From contig CM057150.1 of the NCBI GenBank assembly GCA_029964075.1, positions 1,054,001 to 1,118,000 of the forward strand: 64,000 nt of DNA, written 5' to 3'. Shown here in pieces: positions 32,721 to 44,900 of this stretch (within the stretch, counting starts at the first letter, position 1; every line of letters begins with the position of its first letter). Both the position numbers and the translations under genes were made by a program. The notes beneath the pieces were generated by a model that worked only from the letters and a program-made list of their open reading frames with translations, was not told where the DNA came from and ran no database searches. The DNA is from Patiria pectinifera (Eukaryota; Echinodermata; Asteroidea; Valvatida; Asterinidae).

Positions 32721-33064
32721 ATGGAATTCGAGCGGCTTTTGGGCAAAGAGCTCAATTTAGAGGGCGAACAATTACTAGAGTTTGTTCGGCAGCGCGAAGA
32801 AAAGATTGCTAAAAAAAGAGCAATCGAAGAAGAAAGAGAGGCTAAGAAAATAGAGCTTGCAGAGCGTAGAGAACAAGAAGCGTTAGATAAAGAAGAACGG
32901 CGGAGCAGACGCGAACATGAAAGAACCATGAAAGAATTAGAACTTAAGCATGCGGAACTCATGAGTGGAGGTAAGGGTAAGAATGTAGGTACTCGCCAAC
33001 AATCCCCTAAACTTCCCAAGTTGCCAGAATTCCGTGATGGGAAGGATGAAATGGATTCCCTATT
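32721..33064 (+). pseudogene. gag N-terminal region, coiled coil
   Basis: The likely start is the ATG at 32721 (MEFERLLGKELN). The product is highly charged and Glu/Lys/Arg-rich with a predicted long helix (about residues 20-80), followed by LPKLPEFRDGKDEMDS, a segment typical just ahead of the folded capsid domain in this kind of gag. A small deletion near 33058 changes frame, so the capsid part continues in the frame that opens at 33065. Confidence 0.75.
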
Positions 33065-35479
33065 ATGAGGTTTGAAAGGTTCGCCACTGTTATGAATTGG
33101 CCAGAAACAGAGTGGGCAACATCTCTAAGCGCTCTACTTACAGGTAAGGCCCTAGAGGTTTATACCCGTTTACCCATTAGCAAAGCTAAGGACTTTAAGG
33201 AACTTAAAGCAGCACTCCTTTATAGTTATCAGCTTACTGAAGAAGGTTTTAGGATCAAATTCAGATCGACCCGTCCTGAAAGTGGTGAAACCTACATTCA
33301 CTTTTTTGATCGTATTAAGAGTTATCTTATGCGCTGGGTAGAAGTAGCTAGTGTTCCTAAGTCAATTGACGGATTAGTTGGATTGCTTTTGAAAGAACAG
33401 ATCCATAGAGTTTGTTGTAGAGACCTGAGTATATTTTTGAAGGAACGGCAACCAAAAGATGTGAGCGAATTAGTTCGAATAGCAGATAGGTACGTTGAGG
33501 CCCATCGATCCAAGCCAGATAGAAGACCACAAGCGTTTGGTAGTTTAAAGGGCAAAACTAGTACCAGTAATCAGCAGTCTCAGTCTCAGTCACAGGTACA
33601 AGTCCGAGGTTCTGATAAACCCACAAAAACCTGGAGAGACTCACGCACATGTCATAAGTGTGGTAAGTTTGGACACATAGCTCGTGACTGTTACAGTCGA
33701 CAGCGTTACCTAAACCAAAACAGTAGTACTAAGACAGTTGCAAGTTTACTTACAGATAAAACAGCACAGGAACCAAATCAAGCAGTGGAGAATGCTACAC
33801 CCTCAGCGGAGACCGTGGCAACATGTTTACCCGTCAGATCTCCTTCAGCTCCATCACTGTGTAGATGCGACAACCATACTTCAGGTGAAGATGTAAGACT
33901 GTCATGCGGCCATACTCTTCCGGTGGTAAGTGCAGCTTGCACTGATGGTGATAGAATGCCAGTAAAAGAGGGCTACATCGGTCTGAAAAGAGTCTTAGTT
34001 CTTCGAGACACAGGTTGCAGCACTGTTGTCGTTAGAAGAGATCTAGTCCAAGAAGGTCAACTCACCGACCAATTTCAGAAGTGTGTTTTCTTAGATGGTA
34101 CAGTTAGGAACTGTCCGGTTGCAGAGGTTGTTTTAGATACCCCGTTCTACTCAGGCAAAGTCAAAGCAATATGTATGTCTAACCCCTTGTATGATGAAAC
34201 CATTGGAAACATTCCCTTAGCCAGAGATCCTGCAGATCCCAATCCTTCTTGGAAACAGAAGTCAGCTACAGACGAGGTGGACAAGGGTCACGTTAGCGAG
34301 GCCAGTGCCGTCGAAACAAGAGCCCAGAAATTGCAGAAGTCGAAACTGCTACAGCCACTCAAGATTTCCAAGATTGAAACGTCATTTGGAGTTCCAGCAT
34401 CCAAAGATGAGCTTCTTCAAGCACAGACAGAAGATGACACCCTTAAGAATCTTTGGAAAGCAGCAGTAACTGATAAGACTAAGGTATCTAGTCAAGGTTA
34501 CACGACCCATTATATGGTAAAGGATGGCCTTTTGTATCGTGAATTCGCTTCACCAAGAATTAACCAAGGTAGAACTTTCAAGCAGTTAGTCATTCCAGGT
34601 CCCTACAGGAAGTATGTCATGAAGGTCGCCCACGATTCACCGATGGCGGGACATATGGGAACTCGACGCACTACCGATAGAGTGACGTCCAAGTTCTATT
34701 GGCCAGGGGTTACTGGAGACGTCCACAGATATTGTGTTTCCTGCGATGTTTGTCAGCGAACAGTGTCCAAGGGAAGCATTGCCAAGGCGCCACTCGGAGA
34801 GATGCCGCTAATTGATACACCATTTCGCAGAGTTGCAGTGGATCTGATAGGCCCTATCACTCCTATCACAGATCGCGGTAATAGGTATATACTTACTTTG
34901 GTTGACTACTGCACTAGGTACCCAGAAGCCATCGCCTTGCGTAGCATCGAGACAGAGAGAGTAGCCGAGGCACAGATGGAAGTCTATTCAAGAATGGGTG
35001 TTCCAGATGAGATCTTAACAGACATGGGGACTCAATTTACGTCAGACGTGATGAAGGAAGTTGGTCGACTCCTCATGGTCAAGCAGTTGACAACAACCCC
35101 GTACCATCCCATGTGCAATGGCCTCTGCGAGAGATACAATGGTACACTGAAGAAGATGTTGCGGAGGATGTGCAACGAGCGACCAATAGATTGGGACCGC
35201 TACATATCAGCTTTACTCTTTGCCTACCGAGAAGTTCCACAAGAGAGTCTGGGGTTCTCTCCGTTGGAGATGATGTTTGGTCGTACAGTTAGAGGTCCAA
35301 TGGCTATCTTGCGTGATCTTTGGACAGGAGACACTGAAGAGGAAGAGGTTCGTAGTAGCTATCAGTATGTCCTAGACTTGAAAGAGAGAATGAAATCCAC
35401 CTGTGAATTGGCTAAGGAGGAACTGAAGAGGGCATCTACTCGATACCGCAAATACTACGATGTTAGGAGCAGAGAGTGA
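33065..35479 (+). pseudogene. gag capsid/nucleocapsid, protease, integrase
   Basis: An open stretch of 804 codons. Residues 1-150 are the gag capsid-like region (FERFATVMNWPE.., FKELKAALLYSY). A CCHC zinc knuckle CHKCGKFGHIARDC lies at 196-209. The aspartic protease site DTGCS is at 315-319. The integrase has a zinc-binding H523-H530..C560-C563, and a catalytic core D593, D653, E689 with 35 residues between the last two (DX35E). The frame ends in a TGA at 35477-35479, but the same frame reads on directly into the integrase tail. Integrase here precedes RT, reversed from standard Ty3/gypsy. The gag part differs from the true start by one frame change near 33058. Confidence 0.9.
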
Positions 35480-36439
35480 AAATTCAATTTTGGCGACGAA
35501 GTGTTGGTTCTACTTCCAACAAGTCACAATAAACTCCTCATGCAGTGGCAAGGTCCGTACAAGATCATCCGAAAAGTTGCCAAGAATGACTACAGATTGA
35601 TGATGAAGGGGAAGGAAAAGACTCTCCACGCCAATCTCTTAAAGAGGTACACCAGACTAAGCAAGGAGGCTGTTGAAGAGAAGCAAGTGAGCACTCCAGT
35701 TCTCCATCTTGCCGTGGCCTGTGCAGCAATTATTGATGCACCAGATCATGACAGTCCAGAGGATACTCCAACTCTAGAACTCCTTCCATTAGAACAGACA
35801 GAAGTGACTGATGATGTGCACACTTGTTCCAACAGAGATGAAGATGAAACAAAAGCCATAATATCCATCATCAACCAGTATAGTGATGTCTTCACAGATC
35901 TCCCAGGCAGAACTAATTTAGCTCAGCATAGTGTGACTCTGACGACCAACACACCAATCCGGTCCAAGCCATATCCAGTGCCTCTTGCAGTAAAGGATAC
36001 AATCACACAAGAAGTAGAAACCATGTTGAAATTGGACGTGATTGAGAAGTCTACATCGCCGTATGCCTCGCCTATAGTATTAGTTCGTAAGAAAGATGGG
36101 AGCAACCGATTTTGCGTTGATTTTCGCAAGTTGAACAACATCACAATCTTTGATCCAGAGCCGATTCCAAATTTTGATGACCTCATGGCTACGCTGACAA
36201 CAGGTAAGTATTTCACAAAGATTGACTTGTCAAAAGGGTATTGGCAAATTCCTATTTCTCCCCAGAATAAAAAGAAGACAGCTTTCGTGACAGCCGACGG
36301 GTTGTTTCAATTCAAAGTGCTGCCCTTTGGCATGGTCAACGCCCCAGCAGTGTTCAGCAGAATGATGCGGAAGTTGCTCAGTGGTCTGTCCAATGTGGTC
36401 AACTTCATCGACGACATATGTGTCTATACAGGTACGTAA
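35480..36439 (+). pseudogene. Integrase tail and reverse transcriptase
   Basis: It continues in frame after the TGA at 35477. The first ~55 residues form a GPY/F-type integrase tail (MQWQGPYKIIRKV, LHANLLKRY). An acidic linker follows, then RT from about residue 130: SPYASPIVLVRKKDGSNRFC, KIDLSKGYWQIP, LPFGMVNAPAVFSRMM and the catalytic FIDD (YxDD equivalent) near 36405-36415. An in-frame TAA at 36437-36439 interrupts shortly after FIDDICVY. Confidence 0.9.
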
Positions 36440-37210
36440 CATGAACATATCCAAACACTGACCAATGTTCTTGATAGGCTTAGGTCAGCTGGCTTGACAG
36501 CCCGTCCCACAAAGTGCTTTGTAGGGTTTGATAACATTGAATTCTTAGGGCATGTAGTCGGTGGAGGAAATCTTCGACCTCAACCAGGTAAGGTAGAAGC
36601 AATCATGGCTGCCAAAAGACCTACGACGAAGAAAGAAGTCCGGTCCTTTTTAGGGTTGGTTGGATATTACCGCCGCTTTGTGCCAAATTTTGCAGCGATA
36701 GCTAGTCCGCTTACTGACTTAACGAAAGGTAAAGGCCCTAAGCAGATAGTGTGGGAAGAGCCAAAAGAACGCGCGTTTGATATCCCAAGAAACGCGTGGC
36801 GTCAGCACCAGTTTTGCGCCTACCAGACGCTGCCAAGTCATTTATACTGCGCACCGATGCGTCAGATATAGGTATAGGGGCTGTTTTAATGCAAAGCGAA
36901 GGCAACGAACAGTTTCCAGTGTATTACGCGAGCAAGAAGTTACTACCAAGACAGCGCGCGTACTCCACAATTGAAAAGGAGTGTTTGGCCTTAGTATGGG
37001 GTGTGGAAAAATTCAAAATGTACCTGTATGGCAAGGAATTCATAATTGAGACAGATCACAAGCCTCTGATGTACATTGCACAATCTCAGAATAAGAACAG
37101 TAGGGTTATGAGATGGTCTATTTCTCTTCAGCCATATCGGTACTTTAGTTAAGGCAATTCAAGGCAAAGAAAACACAGTTGCAGATTTCCTCAGTCGTTG
37201 CCCAGTATAG
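36440..37210 (+). pseudogene. RT thumb and RNase H, broken
   Basis: Continuation after the TAA: KCFVGFDNIEFLGHVV and VRSFLGLVGYYRRFVPNFAA (RT end). A frame change near 36790 leads to RNase H with LRTDASDIGIGAVL (first Asp), STIEKECLALVWG (Glu) and IIETDHKPL (Asp). A second frame change near 37145 precedes KENTVADFLSRCPV and the TAG at 37208-37210. Catalytic residues are retained, but three lesions make it non-functional. Confidence 0.87.
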
Positions 37211-37565
37211 TGACAGATTTATGGAAGGAAATAAAGTGCATGAGACCTGATAATAATGTATTAAATATTTCTCCTGCAGTTTGAACGAGATTGATTTTAA
37301 TTTACAGAAAATCATGTCCCTTTCTTATATTATTTATGGTTTTTTTTTTTAGTGTCTTAAATTACGTGATGGTTATTCACAATTTTGGTGTAAAAATAAT
37401 TCCCAGGTGATAAAAAGAAATATAACTAAGTTACTATCTTAACAAAAAAAAAAATATGTAAGAATATCGAAAACTAATTATGTTGTTTTAAGAAGAGAAT
37501 TGTTTTGTATAACGAGGATATTTGGGTTAATAGTTTTGTCTTAAAATATCTAAAAAGGGGAGTAT
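37211..37565 (+). other. 3' untranslated region with polypurine tract
   Basis: AT-rich, no open frame. AAAAAGGGGAG (37552-37562) directly upstream of the 3' LTR is the probable polypurine tract for plus-strand priming. Confidence 0.75.
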
Positions 37566-38863
37566 TGTCACAGGTCAGCCTGATATTTTACGCCAAGTAT
37601 AAGTTCCTTAGGATTTGTTTGAACTACGTGTGGCGAAGTTTGCCCTAGTTCCTTTTATATACACATTTTATGCAAATTTAGGTGTGGCCCTGCATAGTTT
37701 ACTTCTATGTGTGGCATGTGCAGGTAAACTTTCTAAAGGTTAAATTAGCATACTATACTGGCTCACTGAAGTGTGCACATACATGCATTGGGTGCAGTTT
37801 TTAGTCAGAAGCAGACAGGCTCGTGGTGCGATAGCACACTGTAGAGCGATAGCTCCAACATTTTGAAGATTTTGAGTGGATGTTTGAGAATCCAGATAAG
37901 GCGATAGCCTACCCTTCAGCAGCGTTAGTTTTTTAGTTGCAGAGAGATTTTTCCTGCCAGTTTGGGCTGGAAGTTTGCCTGGTCTGAAGAGCTGTGTTTT
38001 AGACAGCGAATTTTGCATCCTCTGACGGTGGTCCAAGTTTTAGGAGCCAGTAATGTACTGTAAGTTTCATTTTAATATTTGTTGCATTAGTACATTAATT
38101 AATGTAATTAATTCATTTAGACATCAGTGAATGTATCAATTTTGCTGGATCTGTATTGTACCTTGTGCATATTTGAATGCGTTACATTGCAAATCCGCTT
38201 TATTGGACACGCCCCTTTTGGGCTGATAAAAATATTTTTGAGTGATCAGTTGATTCTATAATTCCAGCCTGAAAATAGGGTAGGTGGTTATTATTATATT
38301 TAATATTATTTCAGGGCTCCTTTTTGTGGAGTTAAATCCACACGCCATTCACTGTTGGATCCACCCATTGGTTGGGGACTGCGCCGATACATCCCACCGG
38401 CCGATACCTCCCTGAGGCCCTTCCGCTCAAGACCAAGGTCGCGGATATCTGATCCTCCAAGCCCCAAGAATCGTCCACCACTTCTTTGTCAAGCAAGGAC
38501 CGGTTCGTGGACCGCTGGACAAAGACTCATCCTAAGAACTGTTAGCTTTTCGCCTTTCAGCGACTTCAGGTTGTAAAGCCCTTCGGTTTTGGGAGTGTCG
38601 ATGTATAATGAATATGTATGTACTAATATTGGTCCTATAGGTCATGAAATTAGAGTATGAATCTGGTGTTTGCATTTTATAATTTACTTGGCAGAATTCT
38701 CCCCATTTGCTGAGTTTGATATATTTTTGTAGATAGTGTAAATAAATAGTTGTACCCTGTAAATTTGCCTGCATTTATTGTTTTGTCTGAGCGTTGTTAT
38801 GATGAGACCGGGGACACATTGCGTGTGAGAGGGTAGGGGGGGGGGGGACCCGGGTTGGTGACA
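37566..38863 (+). repeat. 3' LTR of the Gmr1-type element
   Basis: 1298 bp from TGTCACAGG to GGTGACA, matching the 5' LTR without its insertion. It carries TATATA (37656), AATAAA (38741) and a G run near 38837-38847. Followed by the TSD CTTGA. Confidence 0.93.
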
Positions 38864-38868
38864 CTTGA

Positions 38869-40763
38869 ATGTTGCCGTCATTGAACTCTATGATTTTGTT
38901 ATGATCTAATGGATCCCTGACAAACGTTTTGTAATGGCCACTTTCCAACGATTGGCCTTCTTGGACGACGACTGACCGTAATTCGTAAACGGCAGGAGTG
39001 TTCTTTAGGCAGAATTGTGACAATTCAACATTTGGAGTGACGTCCGTTGTGATTTTCGTCTGTTGCCCCCCCCCCCCCCATATTACGAAATCTTAACAAC
39101 TGCACTACCAATAAAGTAGGACAGTTGACAATTCGAGACACTATCATCTTTGTACACTGGTCTTGCTCACACATATCACATTTAAGACCCTTCACAATTT
39201 CATCATCAAAACATTTTTGCAAACATTTACCGAGGCTCAAATTTCGAACGGGAACAGTTAATATGCCAGATGTCCAATTTTCAACAACCGTATTGCCGTT
39301 GCAGTTGACACACATTGAGATCTTTGAAATCTCAATTTCATTGGTCAAGCAAGACTCGCCAAAAAAAAAAGGGTACCATAAGCTGTAGATAAAATTCTGC
39401 AGCGTCTTGTTGCTGGTTGCAGCTGATGTTCATTTGAACGGCAGAATCTGTGATCAAAGGTCGGACGGTACGGAAAGGTACCGGTTGTGATGTCTCAGTG
39501 GATAATTTATGAAAAAAATCTATCAACTGTCGTCATAGAAACGCATCGCTTCCTTGAAATTTTTCCGCAGTCCACTTAGCTGAACCAATGAAAGGCTTGA
39601 GAGCCTGAACAGTTGCAATCAATCCACCAACAGGATACGCTATCATTTATGAAGCCTCTTGGTAAAGTCGGGATCCGTTGATTGGCCGTATTGAAATCGC
39701 GTGTATCTTTGTTGCTTTTCGAACCATTTTGAGGAAGGCTAGATTTCTTTCACTTCGGAGGGGAGACTTGAATATGTTCTTCATCATCTGAATTGAGGAC
39801 AGGCACTACTGGTTTTCTGGGACGTTTTTGTTTAGACTTCCCTTTGAACTGTAATCCTGCTGACGGGGTGTGAGGTAAACTCCTTTTTTAGCTGGTGTAC
39901 TGGTTTGTACGCGCTTGCGCCATATTTCATTTGACAGTTTTACAGACTTCTTGGGGATTTTCTTTTTACTCACACAAAATGCCTTTTACTCACACAAAAT
40001 GCCTCGCAGAATTCCCTTTGCAAGGGTAACATATCACGTTCGTAATTTATCACAAAATCAGAAATTCTTCTCGATCTATTGTGATTCATTTTCGCTCTTT
40101 TTACCTCCTGCATACTCTTTTCCACTATACCCTGTGTGCGGTTATCGGATGTGATGTTTTGATATCCCGATTTTTCCAGTGACCTGTACATTTTTGAGTA
40201 ATTACGATATGCATCTGAAGTACCGTGTCTGCCCAAATCGTGAATCAAAAGCCCCGACCAGTTAGGAATGTTTGCAAGTACTCAAGTAAATAACTCATGT
40301 ACTCTTTTCAAAAATACGCATTTTTATTTAATTGTGACAAACCCTTTACGGTCATATTATGCTTGATCAAGCGGCGGATTGCATTTTCCACCACCCTTTG
40401 CAAATGAATACGAAAAGGTGAAGTTGGTGCTTTAGCCACATGTTCATCCTGTGATATATTTAGCTGAGGCAAATCATTTTCATCCCCCAAGTCAACGCCT
40501 TGATCGAAATCATCACCGTAATTGCCGTCTTCATCATCATCTTCTCCAAACAAGACCTCTCCTAATTTCTCTTCGTCAATGTTTTCAATTCGGCATTTCA
40601 ATTTGTCATAGTGTTGTCTCACTAAGTCCGTTGTGAATTTTGAGTGTGTAATGATTGTCAATGATTCTATGATGTCATCAATGTCTTTCATATTAGTTGA
40701 ATGTACAAGCAACCCAAACCAATAGTAAATTCGACTCCGATTGCGCTGGCGCGCGGCATCCAT
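38869..40763 (-). pseudogene. 5' part of USP-Ulp1 fusion: acidic N-terminus and USP
   Basis: The minus-strand gene probably starts at the ATG at 40763 (MDAARQRNRSRIYYW). Its first ~150 residues are unrecognised, with an acidic stretch (FGEDDDEDGNYGDDFDQG). A basic linker follows, then USP motifs: Cys box GFINDSVSCW (39628-39655, Cys codon 39630-39632), QQQDAAEFYLQLM, two CxxC pairs (CVNC, CDMC), LVVQLLRF, and His box GHYKTFVR. The reading then crosses the TSD of the retrotransposon into 26680. Damage: stop at 40308, frame change near 40270, a 20-bp tandem duplication at about 39962-40001, a frame change by the Cys box, and frame changes at A10 (39361-39370) and C14 (39066-39079). USPs remove ubiquitin. 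N-terminal extent and unity with the USP part are inferred. Confidence 0.72.
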
Positions 40764-41945
40764 AAATTTACATTCTTGGATTATATATTAGACGTTCGAC
40801 GGGAGAAATCCGTGTACAACGGGTAATACTTAAACTAGAAACTAAAAACATTTCAAAAAATCGGGGGATATTATAATGCCCCCATTGTTCCTTGATTAGC
40901 TCACAAGTTCACTTAACGAAGTCGAATGGACAACTTGTCGAGCTGTATATGTTTTACCAAGTCGACTTAGTGAAGTCGAAAACAAGATGTATTATCTCAC
41001 TCGAGATCATGATGACTTGCCAAGATAAAACCTCTCGACAAGTCCACATCGAAGTGTATTTGATGACTTGCCGAGATGAATTATCTCACCAAGTTGACTT
41101 ATTAGGACCGATGTGGAGATGATGACATTCAAACTTCGCGTTCAGTAGTGAAATATCCAGAGGTTGAAACCCATGCAGTCCTGCATCAGGGGTGTGGTAC
41201 CATTTCCAGTAGATTCACTGTTCACATACGACGATCATGCACTACACAGGGCGAGTAAAACAAGCGGAAACCCCCGAAACATATTTCGTATTAAAAAACT
41301 AGTTTTAGAGGAAGAAAAATGCTAAAATCGATCAATCCGTTTAAAGAATATCAAGATTAAAACGCATTGACCGGCATAAAATCTGTTTCGGTCCCCCCCC
41401 CCAATTTTTTTTAGAAAATTTGTATATTCGGACTGTTTCAAACAACAAAGAATAGGACACAGAATACCTGTTTCAACAACTGTATACTTAACTGTAGTAC
41501 ACAACATCTTAATTCAAAACCCTGGTTATGCAAAAAACTGATTTATAAATCCACTCTTTTTATTATACCGTCCTTCAAAAGGACTTTGTTGAATTATTAT
41601 GACTTTTAAGCTGAGGTTTTATCGCTGTTGATGTTTCGTGCCTGTGCATAGATTTACTCATACACGTACACGACGGCGAATTAAAAATCCTTAAACCCAT
41701 TTTTCACTGCGCCTTAACGTCGTCGAAAGTCAAAACTGTATATGTGACGTTATCCTTGGCGTACTTTGAAGTGAATTTAGTTAATTCTGAAAAGAGTGCT
41801 CACCGAAATATTTATTGCATAATTAAAGTAAAACCACTTGGATTACTTGGGCCTTCGGTGTTAATATTAATTTTAACATGAAAGTGGTGTTTTCCATGTC
41901 TGATTTTTTGACATGATATCATTGCTCTTGGCCATTCTCACAATG
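40764..41945. other. Non-coding stretch, CGACAAGT-type repeats
   Basis: Upstream of the protease pseudogene. 40895-41105 has irregular direct and inverted copies of ACTTGTCGAG / AAGTCGACTT / GACTTGCCGAGAT..ATCTCACCAAGTTGACTT, a degraded palindromic repeat. The remainder up to the satellite array is AT-rich with a C run near 41395-41402. No gene seen. Confidence 0.6.
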
Positions 41946-44900
41946 AATCTTCCCAATATAAATGAAAGAAATGGATTACGCAGTAAAAATTAAAATTTAT
42001 CAACAAATGTGGGGTACATTTTGTTTTAAAGGGGGTGTTATAGGTCAAAGCATTCAGTTTTGTGCACTTTTAGAGTGCAAAATGGAGACTCCTGGATAGG
42101 GCCTTAATTAACAGCTAATTAGAGGACCGAATTGGCCCCCTCCAAAATTTGATCTTCCCAGTAGATGGATAAAATGGATTAAGAAATAAAATTTAAAACT
42201 TATAAAACTATGTGGGGCATATTTTGTTTTAAAGGGGTGTTATACATGTAGGTCAGCAGCATTCCCTTTTGTGCACTTTTAGAGTGGAATATGGAGACTC
42301 CTCGAATGGGCCTTAATTAACAGCAAATTAGTGGACCGAATTGGCCCCCTCCAAAATTTGACCTTCCCAGTAGATGGATGAAATGGATTATGCAATAAAA
42401 ATTCAATTTTATAAAACTATGTGGGGTACATTTTGTTTTAAAGGGGGTGTTATAGGTCAAAGCATTCAGTTTTGTGCACTTTTAGAGTGGAAAATGGAGA
42501 CTCCTCGATAGGGCCTTAATTAACAGCTAATTAGAGGACCGAATTGGCCCCCTCAAAAATCTGATCTTCCCAGTAGATGGATAAAATGGATTAAGAAATA
42601 AAAATTCAAACTTATCAACCAAGTGGGGCATATTTTGTTTTAAAGGGGTGTTATACATTTAGGTCAGCAGCATTCCCTTTTGTGCACTTTTAGAGTGGAA
42701 TATGGAGACTCCTCGAATGGGCCTTAATTAACAGCTAATAAGCGGACCGAATTGGCCCCCTCCAAAATTTGATCTTCCCCGTACATGGATGAAATGGATT
42801 ATGCAATAGAAATTCAAATTTATAAAACTATGTGGGGTACATTTTGTTTTAAAGGGGTGTCATAGGTCATCAGCTTTCCCTTTTGTGCACTTTTAGAGTG
42901 GAAAATGGAGACTCCTCGATAGGGCCTTAATTAACAGCTAATTAGTGGACCGAATTGGCCCCCTCCAAAATTTGATATTCCCAATAGATGGATGAAATGG
43001 ATTATGCAATAAAAATTCAAATTTATAAAACTATGTGGGGTACATTTTGTTTTAAAGGGGTGTTATAGGTCAGCAGCATTCAGTTTTGTGCACTTTTAGA
43101 GTGCAAAATGGAGACTCCTCGATAGAGCCTTAATTAACAGATAATTAGTTTACCGAATTGGCCCCCTCCAAAATATGATCTTCCCAGTAGATGGATGAAA
43201 TAGATTATGCAATAAAAAGTCAAATTTATAAACTATGTGGGGTACATTTTGTTTTAAAGGGGTGTTATAGCTCAGCAGCATTCAGTTTTGTGCACTTTTA
43301 GAGTGGAAAATGGAGACTCCTCGATAGGGCCTTAATTAACAGCTTATTAGTGGACCGAATTGGTCCCCTCCAAAATTTGATCTTCCCAGTAGATGGATAA
43401 AATGGATTATGCAATAAAAATTCAAATTTATAAAACTCTGTGGGGTACATTTTGTTTTAAAGAAGGTGTTATAGGTCAAAGCATTCAGTTTTGTGCACTT
43501 TTAGAGTGCAAAATGGAGACTCCTCGATAGGGCCTTAATTAACAGCTAATTAGTGGACCGAATTGGCCCCCTCCAAAAGATGATCTTCCCAGTAAATGGA
43601 TGAAATGGATTATGCAATAAAAATTCAAATTTATAAAACTATGTGGGGTACATTTTGTTTTAAAGGGGTGTTATAGGTCAAAGCATTCAGTTTTGTGCAC
43701 TTTTAGAGTGGAAAATGGACACTCCTCGATAGGGCCTTATTTAACAGATAATTAGTGGACCAAATTGGTCCCCTCCTAAATTTGATCTTCCCAGTAGATG
43801 GATAAAATGGATTATGCAATAAAAATTCAAACTTATAAAACTATGTGGGGTACATTTTGTTTTAAAGGGGTGTTATAGGTCAGCAGCATTCCCCTTTGTG
43901 CACTTTTAGAGTGGAAAATGCAGACTCCTCGATTGGGCCTTAATTAACAGCTAATTAGTGGACCGAATTGGTCCCCTCCAAAATATGATCTTCCCAATAG
44001 ATGGATGAAATGGATTATGCAATATCAATTCAAATTCATAAAATTATGTGGGGTACATTTTGTTTTAAAGGGATGTTATAGGTCAGCAGCATTCAGTTCT
44101 GTGCAATTTTAGAGTGGCAAATGGATACTCATCGATAGGGCCTTAATTAACAGCTAATTAGTGGACCGAATTGGCCCCCTCCAAAATTTGATATTCCCAA
44201 TACATGGATGAAATGGATTATGCAATAAAAATTCAAATTTAAAAAACTATGTGGGGTACATTTTGTTTTAAAGAAGGTGTTATAGGTCAAAGCATTCAGT
44301 TTTGTGCACTTTAAGAATGGAAAATGGAGACTCCTCGATAGGGCCTTAATGAACAGCTAATTAGAGGACCGAATTGGCCCCCTCCAAAATTTGATCTTCC
44401 CAGTAGATGGATAAAATGGATTAAGAAATAAAAATTCAAACTTATCAACCAAGTGGGGCATATTTTGTTTTAAAGGGGTGTTATACATGTAGGTCAGCAG
44501 CATTCCCTTTTGTGCACTTTTAGAGTGGAATATGCAGACTCCTCGAATGGGCCTTAATTAACAGCTAATTAGCGGAACCGAATTGGCCCCCTCCAAAATT
44601 TGATCTTCCCCGTAGATGGATGAAATGGATTATGCAATAGAAATTCAAATTTATAAAACTATGTGGGGTACATTTTGTTTTAAAGGGGTGTAATAGGTCA
44701 TCAGCATTCCCTTTTGTGCACTTTTAGAATGGAAAATGGAGACTCCTCGATAGGGCCTTAATTAACAGCTAATTAGTTGACCGAATTGGCCCCCTCCAAA
44801 ATTTGATATTCCCAATAGATGGATGAAATGGATTATGGAATAAAAATTCAAATTTATAAAACTATGTGGGGTACATTTTGTTTTAAAGGGGTGTTATAGG

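Larger units (their letters stand above)
26681..38863 (+). mobile_element. Gmr1-type Ty3/gypsy LTR retrotransposon
   Basis: It is a full-length insertion: LTRs begin TGTCACAGG and end GTGACA, and the 5-bp TSD CTTGA lies at 26676-26680 and 38864-38868. A PBS follows the 5' LTR, a purine tract precedes the 3' LTR, and gag-pol lies between. Pol order is protease, integrase, reverse transcriptase, RNase H, i.e. integrase before RT as in Ty1/copia. Within Ty3/gypsy this order defines the Gmr1 group described from deuterostomes. All coding parts have stops or frame changes, so it is inactive. It interrupts the USP-Ulp1 pseudogene. No env-like frame was seen. Confidence 0.92.

Noticed and set aside
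32687-33019. Antisense serine/leucine-rich open frame over gag
   Set aside because: It mirrors the Glu/Lys-rich gag coiled coil on the other strand.
26681-38863. Endogenous retrovirus with envelope
   Set aside because: After RNase H there are only ~355 bp of AT-rich untranslated DNA before the 3' LTR; no envelope-like frame.
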